Shown: one piece after another, positions 8,729-18,322 of the stretch
Numbering within the stretch: the stretch's first letter is position 1
Layout of the letters: the number at the start of each line of letters is the position of its first letter
NCBI GenBank assembly: GCA_949372595.1
Contig: CASIAN010000021.1
Span: forward strand, 17,298-81,297
Source of the DNA: CPC320 sp002336405
GTDB taxonomy: Bacteria; Pseudomonadota; Alphaproteobacteria; Rhodobacterales; Rhodobacteraceae
Length of the DNA stretch: 64,000 nucleotides
Reading direction: 5' to 3'
The notes under the pieces: model-generated
Databases searched by the model: none
Seen by the model: only the letters and a program-made list of their open reading frames with translations
Told to the model about the DNA's origin: nothing
Position numbers and translations under genes: made by a program

Positions 8729-10032
8729 CGCACAATCCTGTCACAAACCAACGGCGCAGGTTCCGGCGCATCCAGGCTCAGGCGTATCGCGGCACGCAAC
8801 CGGTCTGCCACCAATTCGGCTTGGTCCAAACACACGGCATGAACCCGCGCCAAAACATCCCCCCGCGCGAGCCATGTCCCCAATGGTGCGACGTCACTCA
8901 GACCCGTTGCAGGATTGATCACATCAGTTTCAACCTGCCGACCACCCTCCAAAGCAACGACCGCCAAGCCCAAGGCCTCACCGTCAATCACACTGACATA
9001 CCCAGCGCCTGGGGCGGTTACTTCCACCACCACATCGGCTTTCGGCAGATACCGCGCGGCCTGCTCAACAAACCTCGTTGGTCCCCCTTGGGCTGCGACC
9101 ATGCGGCCAAACCGCTCTGCAGCTGCGCCACTGGTGATGGCCGCTGCAATCCGCTCGGCGCCCTCGCTGGTCGAGCCAACCATGCCGGCGCCAGCCAGAA
9201 CCTCACCGCCCAGGGCCGCCGACAACTCAAAAATCAAGCCGCGCACCCTGCCAGTCAGCACAGCTACGACATCGGCAACTTCCAATGCGTTGCCCACCGA
9301 CGGAACCAAAGGCTGGTCCATATTGCTGATCAGCGCACGGGTCGGGCAGCCTGCCATGACCGCCGTCTCGACCAAAGCTGTTGCCAGCGCCTGCGCCTCG
9401 GTGCGTTGTTTCATAAATGCGCCACTGCCCAGCTTTACATCCAGCACCAAACCGTCAAGGCCTGCTGCCAGTTTTTTGCTGAGGATGGAGGCCGTGATCA
9501 AGTCGATACTATCAATGGTCGCGCTGACATCGCGCACCGCATAGAGCCGCCGGTCCGCCGGAGCAATTTCGGCGTTAGCGCTAAAAATTACGCATCCCAC
9601 TTGCGCCAGCACCGAGGCTGCCTGGGATTGCGACAGCGCGACCGAAAGTCCTGGAATAGCCTGCATTTTATCCAGCGTCCCACCGGTATGCCCAAGGCCA
9701 CGACCAGAAATCATTGGCACAAATGCTCCGCAAGCCGCCAAGGCTGGTGCCAGCACCAGCGAGACGCAATCACCCACCCCACCGGTAGAGTGTTTATCAA
9801 GGACCGGTCCCGCCACATCCCATTTCATCCGCGTGCCGCTATCGCACATCGCTTGGGTCAGTGCCGCACGACCCGCATCACCCAGCCCTTTGAGACAGAC
9901 CGCCATAGCAAACGACCCGGCTTGGGCATCGCTGACCGCACCGCTCGCAAGTCCGTTTGCGAACCACTGCAACTCTCCATCTTCCAGCGGCTGCTGATGG
10001 CGAATCTTTGCAATAATTACACGCGCATCCAT
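8725..10032 (-). CDS. deoA: thymidine phosphorylase
   Basis: The 435-residue enzyme splits thymidine or deoxyuridine with phosphate into base and deoxyribose 1-phosphate. The glycosyltransferase-family-3 signature is visible: DKHSTGGVGD for phosphate binding, SGRGLGHTGGTLDK, then a C-terminal PYNP-type domain with VSVIDGEALGLAVVALEGGR. Length matches the family. It starts 6 bp after the cdd stop and its TGA overlaps deoB, so translation is probably coupled. Confidence 0.97.
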   Translation of the reverse strand: MDARVIIAKIRHQQPLEDGELQWFANGLASGAVSDAQAGSFAMAVCLKGLGDAGRAALTQAMCDSGTRMKWDVAGPVLDKHSTGGVGDCVSLVLAPALAACGAFVPMISGRGLGHTGGTLDKMQAIPGLSVALSQSQAASVLAQVGCVIFSANAEIAPADRRLYAVRDVSATIDSIDLITASILSKKLAAGLDGLVLDVKLGSGAFMKQRTEAQALATALVETAVMAGCPTRALISNMDQPLVPSVGNALEVADVVAVLTGRVRGLIFELSAALGGEVLAGAGMVGSTSEGAERIAAAITSGAAAERFGRMVAAQGGPTRFVEQAARYLPKADVVVEVTAPGAGYVSVIDGEALGLAVVALEGGRQVETDVINPATGLSDVAPLGTWLARGDVLARVHAVCLDQAELVADRLRAAIRLSLDAPEPAPLVCDRIVR

Positions 10033-10038
10033 CAGCGC

Positions 10039-10428
10039 TCATAAATCCATGTGGTGTGGCTTAAAGGCCCCCGGCAGCAATTCTGCCACCGTGGTGATCT
10101 GCTGTGCGCCAGCAGTCGTGGCCAACGTCACCACAACATCGCCACCACAGAATTCGGCCAGCTTTTGCCGGCAGCCGCCACAGGGCGGCACCGGGTCGGG
10201 GCAATCAGCAATCACGCAGACTTCAGAAATTATGGTTTCACCCGCCGCCACCATGGCTGCGATAGCCCCTGCTTCGGCGCAGGTGCCTTCGGGATAGGCG
10301 GCATTTTCCACATTCACACCAGTATAGACCACGCCTGACTGGGCGCGCAACGCCGCGCCAACCTTAAAGCCCGAATAGGGCGCATAAGCATTTTTTCGCA
10401 CCGCCTGCGCGGACTGAAGTAGCGACAT
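10039..10428 (-). CDS. cdd: cytidine deaminase
   Basis: The 129-residue zinc enzyme turns cytidine and deoxycytidine into uridine forms. The catalytic motif is split normally: TCAEAGAI (Cys-Ala-Glu in place of His-Ala-Glu, as in other Cys-type CDAs) and PCGGCRQ. ATG 10428 (MSLLQSAQAVRKNAYAPYSG) is chosen over the upstream GTG 10449 because GAGAGG lies seven bases before it. It is the first gene of the operon; the promoter should lie within 10429-10519. Confidence 0.95.
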   Translation of the reverse strand: MSLLQSAQAVRKNAYAPYSGFKVGAALRAQSGVVYTGVNVENAAYPEGTCAEAGAIAAMVAAGETIISEVCVIADCPDPVPPCGGCRQKLAEFCGGDVVVTLATTAGAQQITTVAELLPGAFKPHHMDL

Positions 10429-10519
10429 TTCCGCCTCTCTTTGGTTCACTTTTGTCTCGTTATGACCTGTGCATACAGCGTCTTCAAGGCCGATTAGCTG
10501 AGGTCAGCCATCCCAAATA

Positions 10520-11608
10520 TCACCGCGATAGAATCGTTTCGAACACCCCCGGCAAGGAAACCTCTAGCAATTCCAGATCATCGTCCACCGCGCGGTACCG
10601 CGTGGCCATCCCCGGCGGAATAACGAAAGCATCACCCGGCGCCAACTCGACGGGATCACGATCCGAACCTTCCAAGACCATGCGGCCCTCCATCACAAAG
10701 GTAAACAGAATATCGCACCTGTGATGGGTCCATTCAGTCACTCCAGAATTGGGCCGCACGACATGCACGCCAGCGACATTTGCGGTATGGTCGGCGATCT
10801 CAGTGTCGCGACTGACAAATCCCGGCAAGCGGAACGAAGACCACTGCGCCGCATCCGCTTTATGATGTACAAAGCTCTGGCCTTGGAATTTGCGCGCCGG
10901 ATCAGCAGGCCCGTTCGGCAGGGTCATATCATGGTCAATCGTAGTTACATGCTCGGCGGGCACCCCGATTTCAATCACCTCGATATTATCGCTGGCATAG
11001 ATGACTTTGTGGCGGATTTCAGGCGGTTGGATCACGCAATTACCCGCCTTGAGGCGAAACGGTTCGCCCTGATCCTCATAGACAAGGTCGACCCAACCCC
11101 GATAGCAAAAGATCAATTGAAACCCCACCGTATGATAATGCACCATATCCGGCACCGGCCCACCGTCGGGAATTCGAATATGACTGGCAATAATCGATCC
11201 TCCCAACCGGTCCGGGATCAGGTCGCGGTAATGCATGCCAGCGCGCCCAATCACCCATGGGGCTTGATCTGACAGCCGTCGCACCACGAAGCTGTGTTGG
11301 GTTTCCGGCATTACCATCGGTGTATGCGCCGTGCGAATCTCGACTTTGGTGCCGTTTGGGGCCACCAGATCGACATTTCCCCCGGCAAAGCTGCTTGGGT
11401 CATCACACAGAATACGCAGCGTGACCGGCGCCTCAGACGCCCCGGTTTCAATCCGCAGCCGTACGCCATGCCCAGAGAACACCGCCACCTGCGGATCATC
11501 GGCCGGATAAATCATATCCATGCGTAGATTTAACGTTCTTGTGAAAAATGGAATATCCGCGCGCAAGTCTGACGTAGGAATTCTGATTTCAGCATGTGTC
11601 GTTGTCAT
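10520..11608 (-). CDS. VOC/glyoxalase-like domain fused to a two-cupin protein
   Basis: The product has 362 residues. The first ~90 look like a vicinal-oxygen-chelate (glyoxalase-type) half domain (IPFFTRTLNLRMDMIYP, then VAVFSGHGVRLRIE). Two cupin barrels follow: about 140-235 with MVHYHTVGFQLIFCYRGW and IQPPEIRHKVIYA, and about 265-355 with TEWTHHRCDILFTFVMEG and VIPPGMATRY. His residues in both could bind metal. ATG 11608 is preceded by AGGGAGGGG. It is transcribed away from maeB, and an 18-bp palindrome sits between them. A small-molecule dioxygenase or isomerase is possible; the substrate is unknown. Confidence 0.82.
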   Translation of the reverse strand: MTTTHAEIRIPTSDLRADIPFFTRTLNLRMDMIYPADDPQVAVFSGHGVRLRIETGASEAPVTLRILCDDPSSFAGGNVDLVAPNGTKVEIRTAHTPMVMPETQHSFVVRRLSDQAPWVIGRAGMHYRDLIPDRLGGSIIASHIRIPDGGPVPDMVHYHTVGFQLIFCYRGWVDLVYEDQGEPFRLKAGNCVIQPPEIRHKVIYASDNIEVIEIGVPAEHVTTIDHDMTLPNGPADPARKFQGQSFVHHKADAAQWSSFRLPGFVSRDTEIADHTANVAGVHVVRPNSGVTEWTHHRCDILFTFVMEGRMVLEGSDRDPVELAPGDAFVIPPGMATRYRAVDDDLELLEVSLPGVFETILSR

Positions 11609-11708
11609 AATACCCCTCCCTTTCCACACTTTGCGACCTGATTGGCCTAACTTCAAGCACCGTTGCATCACGACAGAATAAAACCTACACTTTCCCCGAA
11701 GTTAAAAA

Positions 11709-11726
11709 TAGTTTAATATTAAACTA
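11709..11726. promoter_or_regulatory. perfect 18-bp palindrome, likely repressor operator
   Basis: TAGTTTAATATTAAACTA reads identically on both strands and lies in the 139-bp gap between the divergent cupin gene (start 11608) and maeB (start 11736). AT-rich perfect palindromes of this size are typical of MarR-type dimeric winged-helix repressors. No such regulator gene is in the adjacent sequence. Which of the two genes it controls is not visible; it lies 10 bp from the maeB start and about 100 bp from the cupin start. Confidence 0.6.
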
Positions 11727-11735
11727 AAATTCGAA

Positions 11736-14027
11736 ATGGGGCGTCCAATGTCTGAAAATCCACCTGAATCGCTGCGGAAAGCCGCCCTAGACTATCACCA
11801 ATTTCCCAAACCCGGAAAATTAGAAATCAGAGCCACCAAATCGCTAGCAACGGGGCGTGATCTGGCGCGCGCCTATTCACCGGGGGTTGCCGAGGCCTGC
11901 CTGGAGATCAAAGCCGACCCAAAAGCCGCTCAACTCTATACCGCCAGAGGCAATCTGGTTGCTGTGGTGACTAACGGGTCTGCCGTTCTTGGGTTAGGCA
12001 ATATCGGGGCACTGGCCGCAAAGCCAGTGATGGAGGGCAAGGCGGTTTTGTTCAAAAAATTTGCCAATATCGATTGCTTTGACATCGAACTGGATGAAAC
12101 AGACCCCGAAAAACTGGCCGATATCGTTTGCGCACTGCAACCAACATTTGGTGCGATCAATCTTGAAGATATAAAAGCCCCCGATTGTTTTATTGTTGAA
12201 AAAATTTGCCGCGAACGGATGAACATCCCGGTATTCCACGACGATCAGCACGGGACTGCCATCGTGGTTGGGGCGGCGGCGACCAACGCACTGAAGGTGG
12301 CGAAAAAGTCATTCTCGGAGGTTAAGATTGTCTCAACCGGGGGTGGCGCCGCAGGAATTGCGTGTTTAAACATGTTGCTTAAACTGGGGGTAAAGCGGGA
12401 AAATATCTGGCTCTGCGACGTGCATGGTTTGGTCTATGAGGGACGTGGCGAGGATATGAATCCACAAAAAGCGGCCTTCGCCCAAAACAGTGACAAGCGC
12501 AACCTCGGTCAAGTCATAGATGGTGCCGATGTGTTTCTGGGGCTGTCCGGACCAAACGTGTTGACCCCCGAAATGGTGGCAAAGATGACAGCACAGCCAA
12601 TCATATTTGCACTGGCAAACCCGACGCCCGAAATTCAGCCCGATGCCGCGCGTGCGGTCGCCCCGGATGCAATTATCGCAACCGGGCGCAGCGATGTTCC
12701 CAATCAGGTTAACAATGTGCTGTGCTTTCCGTTCATTTTTCGTGGCGCGCTCGATGTCGGTGCAACGCAGATCAATGATGCCATGCAGATTGCCTGCGTC
12801 GATGCGATCGCAGAATTGGCCTGTGCCAGCACCAGTGCAGAGGCTGCTGCCGCTTATCAGGGCGAACAGATGACATTCGGACCCGATTACCTGATCCCTA
12901 AACCCTTTGATCCGCGCCTGTCCGGTGTCATTGCCAGCGCCGTTGCCCGCGCTGCTATGGAAACCGGGGTCGCGACACGCGTGCTGGATGATATCGAGGC
13001 GTACAAGGCTGAACTTGACGCCTCGGTCTTCAAATCGGCACTTTTAATGCGCCCTGTGTTCGAATCAGCGCGTCTGGCCCCGCGCAAAATCGTCTTTGCT
13101 GAAGGCGAAGACGAACGGGTTCTGCGCGCGGCCCAAGCGGTTTTGGAAGAAACCACCGAACACCCCATCCTTATTGGTCGACCAGAGGTCATTTTACATA
13201 GGTGCGAACGGATCGGGCTTGATATCAGACCAGACCGGGACTTTAGTATCGTCAATCCGCAGGATGACCCCCGTTACCGGGATTACTGGGGCACCTATCA
13301 CCAGCTTATGGCGCGCGATGGTGTGACACCAGATCTTGCGAAAGCGATCATGCGCACCAATAACACCGCAATTGCCGCAGTGATGGTACACCGGCAAGAA
13401 GCTGACAGCTTAATCTGTGGTACATTCGGCCAATACAGATGGCACCTGAACTATATCAATCAAGTTCTGGGACAGAAAAACCAACAGCCCCACGGCGCCC
13501 TGTCGTTGGTTATTCTGGAAGATGGGCCTCTGTTCATCGGCGATACGCACATTCGATCCGACCCGTCGCCTGCGCAAATCGCCGAGACCGTCATTGGCGC
13601 GGCCCGCCATGTCCGGCGTTTTGGATTGATCCCCAACATCGCGATGTGCGCCCATTCGCAATTTGGCAATCTTCAAAGCGATACCGGCGATCGCCTGCGT
13701 GCTGCCATTGCCCTGTTGGACGCCATGAAACTGGATTTCACCTATGAAGGTGAAATGAATATTGATTCAGCCCTGGATCCTGAACTGCGTGCCCGCATTT
13801 TCCCCGGCAACAAAATGCAAGGTGCCGCGAATGTGCTGATCTTTGCCAATGCCGATGCCGCATCAGGCGTGCGCAATATTTTAAAATCCAAAGCCGACGG
13901 CCTAGAGGTCGGACCGATTTTGATGGGGCTCGGTAACAAAGCCCATATCGTGACGCCCTCGATCACGGCGCGCGGATTGTTAAATATGGCAGCCATTGCC
14001 GGAACCCCTGTCACTCACTATGGATAG
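11736..14027 (+). CDS. maeB: NADP-dependent malic enzyme with C-terminal phosphotransacetylase-like domain
   Basis: The 763-residue protein decarboxylates malate to pyruvate. Residues to about 165 form the malic N-domain (YSPGVAEACLEI, NGSAVLGLGNIGALAAKPVMEGK), followed by IPVFHDDQHGTAIV and the NAD(P) fold (VSTGGGAAGIACLNMLL). From about residue 430 the protein is a PTA/PTB domain (KIVFAEGEDERVLRAAQ ... FIGDTHI ... GPILMGL), thought to be regulatory by acetyl-CoA binding in this family. ATG 11748 (MSENPPESL) is an alternative start with GGGGCG before it. Monocistronic; prpE follows after 225 bp. Confidence 0.96.
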   Translation: MGRPMSENPPESLRKAALDYHQFPKPGKLEIRATKSLATGRDLARAYSPGVAEACLEIKADPKAAQLYTARGNLVAVVTNGSAVLGLGNIGALAAKPVMEGKAVLFKKFANIDCFDIELDETDPEKLADIVCALQPTFGAINLEDIKAPDCFIVEKICRERMNIPVFHDDQHGTAIVVGAAATNALKVAKKSFSEVKIVSTGGGAAGIACLNMLLKLGVKRENIWLCDVHGLVYEGRGEDMNPQKAAFAQNSDKRNLGQVIDGADVFLGLSGPNVLTPEMVAKMTAQPIIFALANPTPEIQPDAARAVAPDAIIATGRSDVPNQVNNVLCFPFIFRGALDVGATQINDAMQIACVDAIAELACASTSAEAAAAYQGEQMTFGPDYLIPKPFDPRLSGVIASAVARAAMETGVATRVLDDIEAYKAELDASVFKSALLMRPVFESARLAPRKIVFAEGEDERVLRAAQAVLEETTEHPILIGRPEVILHRCERIGLDIRPDRDFSIVNPQDDPRYRDYWGTYHQLMARDGVTPDLAKAIMRTNNTAIAAVMVHRQEADSLICGTFGQYRWHLNYINQVLGQKNQQPHGALSLVILEDGPLFIGDTHIRSDPSPAQIAETVIGAARHVRRFGLIPNIAMCAHSQFGNLQSDTGDRLRAAIALLDAMKLDFTYEGEMNIDSALDPELRARIFPGNKMQGAANVLIFANADAASGVRNILKSKADGLEVGPILMGLGNKAHIVTPSITARGLLNMAAIAGTPVTHYG

Positions 14028-14252
14028 CACGCTGTGTATGGCCACCGTCTGACCATAGCTACCGGCACCTCTGGCGCCAGTTGTCAGGGCATTGAATAAG
14101 CGGTAGCGGCGTTGCAACCTTGGCGCAGGCACACGCAACCAACGTCAGGCGCCACGGCCCCGCAAGCCACGCGTCTAAAATCTCCTTGCGCATAGCGGTA
14201 AACAGCGTCACCCTACCGCGCATTGAAATTTTGCGAAAAGAAAGAGACGTCC

Positions 14253-16142
14253 ATGGGCTATTCGGAAATCTACAACAGTTGGCAACAAGACCCCGAAGCG
14301 TTTTGGATGCATGCGGCGACCGCCATAGACTGGTACAAAAAGCCAACCAAAGCCCTGAATGATACCAATGCGCCGTTGTATGAATGGTATACCGATGGGA
14401 TGGTTAACACCTGCTACAATGCCGTCGACCGTCATGTTGAGGCCGGCAATGGCGCACGGACGGCGATCATCTATGACAGCCCGATCACCGGCGTCAAAGC
14501 CACTACGACATATGCCGAGTTGAAAGCGCAAACTGCAAACCTCGCCGGGGCACTGCTGGCCCGGGGCATCACCAAGGGTGACCGGGTTGTGATCTATATG
14601 CCCATGGTGCCGGAAGCCTTGGTTGCGATGCTGGCCTGTGCCCGTATCGGGGCCATCCATTCAGTGGTGTTTGGTGGGTTTGCAGCCCATGAACTGGCGG
14701 TACGGCTTGATGACGCCCGGCCCAAGGCCATTCTTGCAGGCTCCTGCGGGATAGAGCCGACCCGCATTATTGCCTATAAACCGTTGATCGACACCGCTAT
14801 TGAGTTGGCAGACCACAAGCCTGAAACCGTGATCATCCTACAACGCGAGCAGCACCCGGCCGAATTGATCGCGGGCCGTGATTTTGACTGGCATGCTATC
14901 CAAGACGGCGTCACCCCCGCGGAATGTCTGCCCGTCGAAGGCAACCATCCTGCATATATTTTATATACCTCAGGGACCACCGGTGCACCAAAGGGCGTGA
15001 TCCGTCCCACCGCTGGCCATCTGGTATCACTGCAATGGACAATGAAAAATATCTATAACGTCGATCCGGGTGATGTGTTCTGGGCCGCGTCGGATGTTGG
15101 CTGGGTGGTTGGGCATTCGTATATCTGCTATGCGCCGTTGATCCATGGCAACACCACGATTGTATTTGAAGGCAAGCCTGTCGGCACGCCGGATGCTGGC
15201 ACCTTCTGGCGGGTAATTTCCGAATATAACGTACGCAGCTTTTTCACTGCCCCAACAGCGTTTCGCGCTATCAAACGCGAAGATCCCAAGGGGGAGTTTC
15301 GGGCCAAATATGATCTATCATGCCTGAACGCGCTGTATCTAGCCGGAGAGCGTGCCGACCCCGATACCATCCACTGGGCGCAAAATCTGTTGGGCGTACC
15401 GGTGATTGACCATTGGTGGCAGACCGAAACCGGCTGGACCATTGCCGGCAACCCGGTCGGGATCGAGGCGCTGCCGATTAAAATTGGCTCGCCCTCGGTG
15501 CCGATGCCGGGCTATGACGTACAGGTTCTCGACGAGGGCGGCAATCCGCTGCCCGCCGGCGATTTGGGCGCTATTGCGATCAAACTGCCCCTGCCCCCGG
15601 GCACGTTGCCAAACTTGTGGAACGCCGAAGCGCGGTACCGCAAATCCTATCTGACCACCTTTCCCGGCTATTACGAGACCGGTGACGCAGGCATGATCGA
15701 CGAGGATGGCTATATATATATTATGTCGCGCACCGATGACGTGATCAATGTTGCCGGCCACCGCCTATCAACCGGCGCGATGGAGGAAGTGCTGGCCAAC
15801 CACCCCGACGTGGCAGAATGCGCCGTGATTGGTGTTACAGACGAGTTGAAAGGCCAGTTGCCGCTCGGATTTGTCTGCCTGACCAAAGGTGTGAACCGCC
15901 CACATATTGAGATTACCAAGGAATGCATCAAAATGGTGCGCGACACTATCGGCCCGGTGGCGGCGTTCAAACTGGCACTCGTGGTCGACCGATTGCCCAA
16001 AACCCGATCAGGCAAAATTCTGCGTGCCACAATGGTTAAAATCGCTGACAGTGAGGCGTTTAAAATGCCTGCAACCATTGATGATCCGGCAATTCTGGAC
16101 GAGATCAAGCAGGCTTTGCAATCGCTGGGCTATGCAAACTAG
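14253..16142 (+). CDS. prpE: propionate-CoA ligase (propionyl-CoA synthetase)
   Basis: The 629-residue ANL-family ligase has the PrpE layout rather than that of acetyl-CoA synthetase: the N-terminus MGYSEIYNSWQQDPEAFW, IYMPMVPEALVAMLACARIGA, the A3 loop YTSGTTGAPKGV, WWQTETGW, YYETGDAG, IMSRTDDVINVAGHRLS and the catalytic-lysine segment PKTRSGKILR near residue 600. It makes propionyl-CoA. ATG 14253 is chosen because it opens the conserved N-terminus; ATG 14223 upstream would only add ten non-conserved residues. MeaB, a chaperone of methylmalonyl-CoA mutase, is encoded 13 kb away, consistent with the propionyl-CoA to succinyl-CoA route. Confidence 0.96.
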   Translation: MGYSEIYNSWQQDPEAFWMHAATAIDWYKKPTKALNDTNAPLYEWYTDGMVNTCYNAVDRHVEAGNGARTAIIYDSPITGVKATTTYAELKAQTANLAGALLARGITKGDRVVIYMPMVPEALVAMLACARIGAIHSVVFGGFAAHELAVRLDDARPKAILAGSCGIEPTRIIAYKPLIDTAIELADHKPETVIILQREQHPAELIAGRDFDWHAIQDGVTPAECLPVEGNHPAYILYTSGTTGAPKGVIRPTAGHLVSLQWTMKNIYNVDPGDVFWAASDVGWVVGHSYICYAPLIHGNTTIVFEGKPVGTPDAGTFWRVISEYNVRSFFTAPTAFRAIKREDPKGEFRAKYDLSCLNALYLAGERADPDTIHWAQNLLGVPVIDHWWQTETGWTIAGNPVGIEALPIKIGSPSVPMPGYDVQVLDEGGNPLPAGDLGAIAIKLPLPPGTLPNLWNAEARYRKSYLTTFPGYYETGDAGMIDEDGYIYIMSRTDDVINVAGHRLSTGAMEEVLANHPDVAECAVIGVTDELKGQLPLGFVCLTKGVNRPHIEITKECIKMVRDTIGPVAAFKLALVVDRLPKTRSGKILRATMVKIADSEAFKMPATIDDPAILDEIKQALQSLGYAN

Positions 16143-17020
16143 CGCCACAGGTCCATGCGTATCTGGCGCGCCCAGCCTGTGCCTGACCGTCGCGATTGAG
16201 GTCGCAAGTGGCATCTCAATGATGAGCACTCGAGACCGTTTTCTGTGACATGTTTTAAGGGCCCGAGACAAGCGATACACATCATCGACGCAGGCGCCAA
16301 AGCCGCCGCCTAAGTCCTGACAAGCCGACTGATACCCCAGAGGTCCAACGCTGATGCGCGCCACATTACCGCCTGTTTCCAAGTCAATCGGCGTTAGTGG
16401 CGCGTCCAGCATTATATTTACCGGCATTTCTAAGGCCGCGCATAAGCGCCCAATCAGACGTTGATCCGTCAAATCCGGGACAAAAAACCATCAGCGCCGG
16501 CGTTTTGATAAGCCCGCGCGCGGGCAATTGCCTGCTCGATAAGGCCCGCATGTTGCCCGGTGTCGACTTGCTGCAAAAACAGGTCTGTCCTTGCGTTGAT
16601 AAACGTCAGAATTGATGCCCGGAGACAAGCTGCGCGTACCGCAGCAATCCGCAGCACCTGTGCTGCAATACTGTAAAGCCCAGCGCCACCAAGCACGTAA
16701 TCCTCAAAGTTCAGCCCGGCAATACCCGTCGCCAACAAAGCTGCAGTAGAGTGCTCAATATCCAGCGGGGACACCGCATAACCGCCTTCAAAATCAGCCG
16801 TTACCGGCACGGTGACACAAGCGGCAATGCGCTGCGTTATCGCCGGCATAAAGTCGCGCGGCATTAGCTGCCCGTCTCCAAACCCGTGGGCGGTGGCAAC
16901 TGCCCAACTGCTGGTCGCAAGGGCTTTTGCACCCGCCTTTTTCCCAGTCGAGACCACTGCCAAAGCGCTGCCTGCATCCCAAATATTATACAACAGAAGC
17001 GGCTGACCTTTCCTGTGCAT
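16008..17020 (-). pseudogene. isocitrate lyase / PEP phosphomutase-family gene, frameshifted
   Basis: The N-terminal 183 codons read as an ICL/PEPM-superfamily barrel: LLLYNIWDAGSALAV, ATSSWAVATAHGFGDG, VPVTADFEGGYAV, INARTDLFLQQ, IARARAYQNAGADGF. At the six-A run 16482-16487 (T run on the coding strand) the frame is lost. Restoring a seventh base gives FFVPDLTDQRLIGRL and joins the next frame, which carries MPVNIMLDAPLTP and ARISVGPLGYQSA. That frame continues to 16008, overlapping the convergent prpE end by 135 bp and giving a protein longer than the usual 250-290 residues, so the true 3' end is uncertain. An in-frame ATG at 17056 is separated from ATG 17020 by a TAA. Confidence 0.7.
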
Positions 17021-17091
17021 TTAGGCTAATAAAATGAATTTTTCAGATTGATTCATGGTCTGGGCTCCCCTGTTTCAACCAATAGTTTCGG

Positions 17092-18141
17092 TCAAAGGTA
17101 TTTTCGTTCCATTTCCAGCAAACGTTGCTTGCGCCACAGCCCGCCACCATAGCCAGTAAGTGCCCCATCCGACCCAATCACCCGGTGACAAGGGACCACC
17201 AGCGCCAACTGGTTTGCGCCGTTGGCCCGCGCCACTGCACGCGCCGCACCCGGTCGCCCCATCGCCGCGGCAATCGCGCCATAGCTTCGGGTCTGCCCGG
17301 CCGGAATTCTGCGCAAATCCGCCCAAACAGCACGTTCGAAACTGCTGCCATGCTCTGCCAAAGCCACCTCAAACTGCGCCCGTTTGCCATCGAAATACTC
17401 GACAAGTTCCGCTTCAACCTGCGCCATAGGCTCAGAGTGTCCCATGCCCAACTCAGTCCCGGTGCGAGATCGCAGCCGTGCCAATTCACCGCGCAGAGCC
17501 CGACGGTCAATAAACTCAAGTAAATGCAACACCTTTGCATCCGCCACCGCAAGCATCGGACCAAGCGGGGTGTCTATGCAACCGGCTTTAAGTACGGCAT
17601 CCCGCTTCAAAGATCCCGGCGCCTGCCCCATCAACTGGGCAAACGCCAACCGGAATGCCGAGGGCGATGAAAAACCTGCGGTCAATTGCGCGTCAATCAC
17701 CTTGTCGCCGGTGCTCAGCGCGCGCAGCCCCATCTGCACCCGCCGTTGGCGCGCAAGTTGCAAAAATGTTGCGCCAAAATGGCGTTTAAAACCGCGCCGC
17801 ACAGTAGACGGATCAAGCCCCATTTGAACAAGGTCTGCTTCGGTCCAGCGGCGCATCGGCTGAACCTCAAGCTGTGCAAGCAAGCGTGTAATTGCGGGGT
17901 CTGTCTGATCGAGGCGACCCAATGGTCGACAGCGCATGCAGGCCCGAAACCCTGCGGCAAGGCAATCAGCCACACAATCATAAAACCTGCAATTTTCGGA
18001 CTTTGGCTTGCGAGCCCCGCATGTAAGGCGACAAAAAATTCCTGTCGAGGTCACCCCGACATAGGCCCGTCCCTCATAATCGTGGCTGCGCTGCAATAAT
18101 GCGGCATAAAGTGTCGGGTGATCGGGCAATGAAAATAACAT
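17092..18141 (-). CDS. ada: Ada: methylphosphotriester-DNA methyltransferase, AraC-type regulator and O6-methylguanine transferase
   Basis: The 349-residue protein repairs alkylated DNA and activates its own regulon. An N-terminal Zn module carries four Cys (GIFCRLTCGARKPKSENC, FRACMRC). An AraC-type helix-turn-helix follows (LQLARQRRVQMGLRALSTG, AGFSSPSAFRLAF). The C-terminal alkyltransferase domain has the acceptor-Cys motif VVPCHRVIGSDG and GYGGGLWRKQRLLEME. ATG 18141 (MLFSLPDHPTLYAALL) matches the family N-terminus; the frame stays open upstream without a better start. Confidence 0.94.
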   Translation of the reverse strand: MLFSLPDHPTLYAALLQRSHDYEGRAYVGVTSTGIFCRLTCGARKPKSENCRFYDCVADCLAAGFRACMRCRPLGRLDQTDPAITRLLAQLEVQPMRRWTEADLVQMGLDPSTVRRGFKRHFGATFLQLARQRRVQMGLRALSTGDKVIDAQLTAGFSSPSAFRLAFAQLMGQAPGSLKRDAVLKAGCIDTPLGPMLAVADAKVLHLLEFIDRRALRGELARLRSRTGTELGMGHSEPMAQVEAELVEYFDGKRAQFEVALAEHGSSFERAVWADLRRIPAGQTRSYGAIAAAMGRPGAARAVARANGANQLALVVPCHRVIGSDGALTGYGGGLWRKQRLLEMERKYL

Positions 18142-18322
18142 AGCAACGAACCTACGCGATTCGCGGACGTCTTGGCGTCGAAAATCGGGCAGTGATGTTG
18201 TTTTTTCACCCAATCCCGACAAACGCTTTTAAGCGAACCCGAGTGCAGGGACAATTATTGTTGAAAATTTATCTTTGCAAGCGACGCGCAGGCCGCTAGC
18301 GTTCTAGAAAAGAGAGGCCCGA

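Noticed and set aside
8821..10044. 407-codon open frame on the plus strand
   Set aside because: It lies entirely antisense to deoA and part of its neighbours, is rich in Arg/His/Gln, and shows no protein features; it follows from deoA codon bias.
14028..14252. small gene between maeB and prpE
   Set aside because: Only short frames without a ribosome site; treated as a promoter region.
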